Positions 42,081 to 44,808 of a stretch of 44,808 nt of DNA are shown piece by piece. The DNA lies in the NCBI RefSeq assembly GCF_004000805.1, contig NZ_BILY01000051.1:1-44808 (forward strand). The letters are read 5' to 3'. Every line of letters begins with the position of its first letter. Positions within the stretch are counted from its first letter, which is position 1. The DNA is from Paenibacillus glycanilyticus NBRC 16618. Its GTDB lineage: Bacteria > Bacillota > Bacilli > Paenibacillales > Paenibacillaceae. Made by a program: the position numbers and the translations under genes. The notes under the pieces were generated by a model, which saw only the letters and a program-made list of their open reading frames with translations, had not been told where the DNA came from and searched no databases.

Positions 42081-43549
42081 AGCAGGCGGAACAGAAGGAG
42101 CCGGCGGCAGCATCCTACCCGGCATTCTGGCCGGTGCTGACGGCTATTTTTATCGGATCCTTTGTCGGGATGTACCATGTCGTCTCGCTTAACGTGTCGC
42201 TGCCCGGTTTTATCCGGATATTCGGCACGGAGCTGCAGACGGTTCAGTGGATGATGACCGGCTTTACTCTGGCGAGCGGCATTGTTGTTCCTATTACCGG
42301 CTATGCCATGGAGCGGTTTGGCTGCAAGCGGCTGTTTCTGTTTGCAATCGGGGGAATTACGGTCAGCTCGTTTCTATGCGCGCTGTCTTGGAATGTCGGT
42401 GCGCTTATTGCGTTTCGTATTGTACAAGGGCTGTTTTGCGGGCTTATTCAGCCGGTGTCGCTTGCCCTGATTTACCGGACGATTAGGCCGGAAAAGCAAT
42501 CCTTTTCCCTTAGCGTGTGGTCCTTCTCCACGGTGTTGGGAACAGCGATTGGCCCGTCGCTCAGCGGCTGGCTGCAAAGCTTCGATTGGCATCTTATTTT
42601 CCTGGTGACCGTACCGGTCGGGTTTGTCGCTTGGATTGTAGGAGCGATTGTTATTCCGAAGGACTCGGCAAACGGTCTCGCCCGATTGGATTGGCCGGGG
42701 CTGCTGCTTGCAACGGGGGGAAGTCTCGCGCTGCTGCTGCTATTCGGCAACATGACCGTATGGGGCTGGAACAGCTTGCTTACTTGGATGATGCTGCTTG
42801 TTGGCGTCGGCAGCTTTGCGCTATTTATATGGCAGGCTCGCCGCAGCGAGCATCCTCTATTGCAGCTTCGGCTGCTGCTCAACCCCAGATTTTCACTGAG
42901 TCTGACGGCCTCCCTTATTCTGTCGTTTGGACTTTATTCGGTTGTCTATTTCATGCCTTTATTATTGGTCGAGATGAAAGGCTTATCGCCGTTCAGGGTT
43001 GGTCTTCTGTTTCTTCCCGCCGCGGCTTGCTTAACCGCTGCCACGTTTGCCGCCGGCAAATGGTACCGCAAAGCGGGACCGGCCAAGCTGATTATGATCG
43101 GCTGCGCGATTCTGGTTGTGAGTACCTATTATTTCAGTCAAATGCCTCCGGAAACCAGTCTTATTGCGATTATCGTGTGGCTCGCCATCCGAAATATCGG
43201 TACCGGCCTGGCTTCAACGCCAACCACCAACGCAAGCATGTCGTCCGTTCCCGAGGAGTGGATCGGGCATGCGTCGGCTTTGCTCAATTGGCTGAGGCAA
43301 GTATTTAGCGCTATGGCTTTAGGTCTCTGCACGTCGTTGTTTTACTCCCGGCTGTCGGTTCATCTGACTGATTCAGGCGGAGGAGAAGAGGGGACGAAGG
43401 CATATAGTCTAGCTTACATGCACAGTATTCACGATGTGTTTTTCGTATCCAGCATCATTGTCGCCTGCGCAATTCCGATTGCTTTGCTGCTGGGCAGACG
43501 GATGCCGGCACCACCGCTTACGACGCCAAAGGAGAGTGAAAGCTTATGA
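42077..43549 (+). CDS. MFS transporter, DHA2-type exporter
   Basis: A 490-residue protein with about 14 hydrophobic helices, the EmrB/QacA (DHA2) layout. Recognisable segments: SLPGFIRIFGTELQTVQWMMTGFTLASGIVVPITGYAMERFG (motif A region) and FRIVQGLFCGLIQPVSLALI. Proteins of this class expel drugs or metabolites with proton exchange. ATG 42077 overlaps the ATPase stop by 4 bases, so it belongs to this operon; the frame that opens at 41984 is rejected. It may remove a toxic side product of C-S cleavage (for example an aldehyde or acid), which is inference. Confidence 0.88.
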   Translation: MKQAEQKEPAAASYPAFWPVLTAIFIGSFVGMYHVVSLNVSLPGFIRIFGTELQTVQWMMTGFTLASGIVVPITGYAMERFGCKRLFLFAIGGITVSSFLCALSWNVGALIAFRIVQGLFCGLIQPVSLALIYRTIRPEKQSFSLSVWSFSTVLGTAIGPSLSGWLQSFDWHLIFLVTVPVGFVAWIVGAIVIPKDSANGLARLDWPGLLLATGGSLALLLLFGNMTVWGWNSLLTWMMLLVGVGSFALFIWQARRSEHPLLQLRLLLNPRFSLSLTASLILSFGLYSVVYFMPLLLVEMKGLSPFRVGLLFLPAAACLTAATFAAGKWYRKAGPAKLIMIGCAILVVSTYYFSQMPPETSLIAIIVWLAIRNIGTGLASTPTTNASMSSVPEEWIGHASALLNWLRQVFSAMALGLCTSLFYSRLSVHLTDSGGGEEGTKAYSLAYMHSIHDVFFVSSIIVACAIPIALLLGRRMPAPPLTTPKESESL

Positions 43550-44610
43550 AATTTATATGGTTCAGCCTGGTTATGAATTTGAAGAACCCGGTGACGGGGG
43601 AGCATTTTACGACCAGCGAAAAAATCGAAAATATAATCAAGCAGGCAGTGCTTGCCGAGAAGCTTGGTTTTGAAGGATACGGCATTGGAGAACGGCATGG
43701 AGCGCCGTTTCTCTCTTCTTCTCCTCCGCTGCTGCTGACGGCGATTGCGGCAAGAACTTCGCGCATTCGACTGCTGACGACTGTAACGGTGCTTAGCGTA
43801 CTGGACCCGGTGCGGGTAGCCGAGGATTACGCGACGCTTGATCATCTGTCCGGCGGAAGACTGGAGATGATTATCGGCAAAGGCAACGATCCGCGGCATT
43901 ACCCGCTCTTCGGAATCACGGAAGAGGAGCAATGGGATTCGATGGAGGAGCGCTACGAGCTGCTGCGGCGTCTTTGGCGGGAGGAGGATGTGACCTGGCA
44001 AGGCCAGTACCGTCCGCCGCTTCATGAGGTGACGACGCAGCCAAGACCGCTGCAGAAGCCGATTCCGATCTGGCACGGGAGCGCGTCCAGCACCCGCTCC
44101 ACCGAGCTAGCCGCCCGTTACGGCGAGCCGATCTTCTCCTCGAACAGCTTCCATCCGCAGGCGAAATACAAGGATCTCATCGATCATTACCGCGAGAGAC
44201 TGGCGTATTACGGGCATGATCCGCGGAAAGCGGTTGTTGGTTCAGGCGCCGGCAGCCTGTATATCGCGAATACGACGGAGGAGGCCATCAAGCGGTATCG
44301 TCCTTACTATGAGGCGTTCCAGGCAACAGCCGCCGCTCAGCATAACCAGTCTCCGTTTACCACGCTTGAGGACAATATCGCCAGAGGTCCAAGCCTGATC
44401 GGAAGCCCGGAGCAGATTATCGAGAAAATATTAAACTACCAAGCGGCTTTTGGTCACCAGGTGCTGTCTCTTAGCGTAGACGGCTTATCCGAAGCCGAGC
44501 AGCGGGAGCAGATGGAGCGGTTCGCTTCGGATATCGCCCCCGTACTGCGCCGGGAAGTGCCAAGCTGGGTATGGGAGGAGCAGCAGGTGCGAGAAATACC
44601 GATTGGCTGA
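43546..44610 (+). CDS. Luciferase-like monooxygenase, third type
   Basis: A 354-residue flavin-dependent monooxygenase, distinct from the CmoO- and CmoJ-like proteins. Motifs: KLGFEGYGIGERHGAPFLSSSPPLLLTAIAARTSRIRLLTTVTVLSVLDPVRVAEDYATLDHLSGGRLEMIIGKGND, here split at LLTT and ATLD, and a C-terminal IGSPEQIIEKI. Such enzymes oxidise thioethers, sulfonates or amines with FMNH2. Its ATG overlaps the exporter stop (ATGA, 43546-43549), and it is the last gene of the second unit. Its substrate is unknown; the place suggests a third S-oxidation activity in the cluster. Confidence 0.88.
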   Translation: MKFIWFSLVMNLKNPVTGEHFTTSEKIENIIKQAVLAEKLGFEGYGIGERHGAPFLSSSPPLLLTAIAARTSRIRLLTTVTVLSVLDPVRVAEDYATLDHLSGGRLEMIIGKGNDPRHYPLFGITEEEQWDSMEERYELLRRLWREEDVTWQGQYRPPLHEVTTQPRPLQKPIPIWHGSASSTRSTELAARYGEPIFSSNSFHPQAKYKDLIDHYRERLAYYGHDPRKAVVGSGAGSLYIANTTEEAIKRYRPYYEAFQATAAAQHNQSPFTTLEDNIARGPSLIGSPEQIIEKILNYQAAFGHQVLSLSVDGLSEAEQREQMERFASDIAPVLRREVPSWVWEEQQVREIPIG

Positions 44611-44638
44611 TTAAGGTGGAATGATGAGCAAGCTAGAA

Positions 44639-44683
44639 ATAAGACCCCGGGAGGGTCTTATTTGATTGGAGAGCAGCTAGTTG
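44639..44683 (+). repeat. Hairpin repeat copy 1, probable operon terminator
   Basis: A 45-nt unit: stem ATAAGACCC / GGGTCTTAT, then a tail ending in AGCTAGTTG. The stem followed by a T-rich tract makes it a plausible terminator for the second unit. The full 45-nt unit recurs at 44764-44808. Confidence 0.75.
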
Positions 44684-44690
44684 GTTAGTG

Positions 44691-44713
44691 ATAAGACCCT
44701 GGCAGGGACTTAT
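44691..44713 (+). repeat. Hairpin repeat copy 2, diverged
   Basis: The same ATAAGACCC stem with an interrupted right arm (AGGGACTTAT) and a different downstream tail. Stands between the other two copies. Confidence 0.65.
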
Positions 44714-44763
44714 CGGGCATGGGAAGGGGCGCGGACGTGCGAAAATGGTGGGTTGGCGTTGAG

Positions 44764-44808
44764 ATAAGACCCTCATAGGGTCTTATTCGCAAGAGAAGTA
44801 GCTAGTTG
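44764..44808 (+). repeat. Hairpin repeat copy 3, runs to the window edge
   Basis: ATAAGACCC-N5-GGGTCTTAT stem and AGCTAGTTG tail, 45 nt, same length and layout as copy 1 with changed loop and middle. The window ends exactly at the end of this unit, so the series may continue. Confidence 0.75.

Noticed and set aside
44639..44808. CRISPR array
   Set aside because: Repeats are themselves long hairpins, only three, with uneven spacing and no cas genes.

Overview
The window looks like chromosome of a Paenibacillus-type member of the Bacillota. Indications are a moderately high GC content with strong AGGAGG-like ribosome binding sites, frequent GTG/TTG starts, YesM/YesN-type two-component regulation of a sugar importer, a Bacillus-type Fnr with C-terminal cysteines, and a Bacillus-like S-alkylcysteine salvage operon. 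No rRNA, tRNA, prophage, insertion sequence or CRISPR array was found. Apart from the first gene, every gene is on the + strand.

Region 1 (about 1-12740) is an anaerobic fermentation and oxygen/nitrate-response island. After a minus-strand esterase come a hemerythrin-like protein, adhE, a degenerate MobA-like protein, pflB, pflA, fnr, an nreA/nreC/sensor-kinase operon, ndk, doxX and a small Cys-rich protein. Five TGTGA-N6-TCACA-type boxes lie in front of the hemerythrin gene, adhE, pflB, ndk and doxX. In four of them the box centre is about 42 bp upstream of the predicted transcription start, the position expected of an Fnr activator. The encoded Fnr has the residues that bind the cluster in B. 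subtilis Fnr (three cysteines plus Asp141). Paired GGG-N4-CCC palindromes precede both fnr and nreA, which suggests a cascade: Nre system to fnr to fermentation genes.

Region 2 (about 12741-24613) is a glycan-utilisation locus: GH88 unsaturated glucuronyl hydrolase, YesM-like sensor kinase, YesN-like AraC response regulator, a CUT1 sugar ABC importer (two permeases and a lipoprotein, no ATPase), GH35 beta-galactosidase and GH29 alpha-L-fucosidase. A direct-repeat motif (GTCAAAA-like) sits at the same distance from the -10 box upstream of the GH88 gene, the first permease and the binding protein, and is a good candidate for the YesN operator. The GH29 gene is followed by a diverged remnant of the GH35 3' end. 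A family of short repeats lies between yesN and the permease gene.

Region 3 (about 24614-44808) is an expanded sulfur-salvage cluster related to the B. subtilis ascR/snaA-tcy-cmo-snd locus for S-(2-succino)cysteine and other S-alkylcysteines. It encodes a LysR regulator, an N-acetyltransferase, a TcyJLMN-like importer, CmoO-like monooxygenase, M20 deacetylase, DinB-fold protein, CmoJ-like monooxygenase and a second M20 enzyme. After a strong terminator a second unit adds a second CmoJ-like paralogue, a complete dipeptide/glutathione-type ABC importer, a DHA2-type exporter and another luciferase-like monooxygenase. ATAGA-N5-TCTAT boxes before the regulator, the first operon and (one mismatch) the second unit suggest one LysR regulon. 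This duplicated two-importer, two-monooxygenase, two-deacetylase layout is the best candidate for a little-described system in the window: one that would import, N-acetylate, oxidatively C-S cleave and deacetylate a range of S-modified cysteines or small cysteine peptides.
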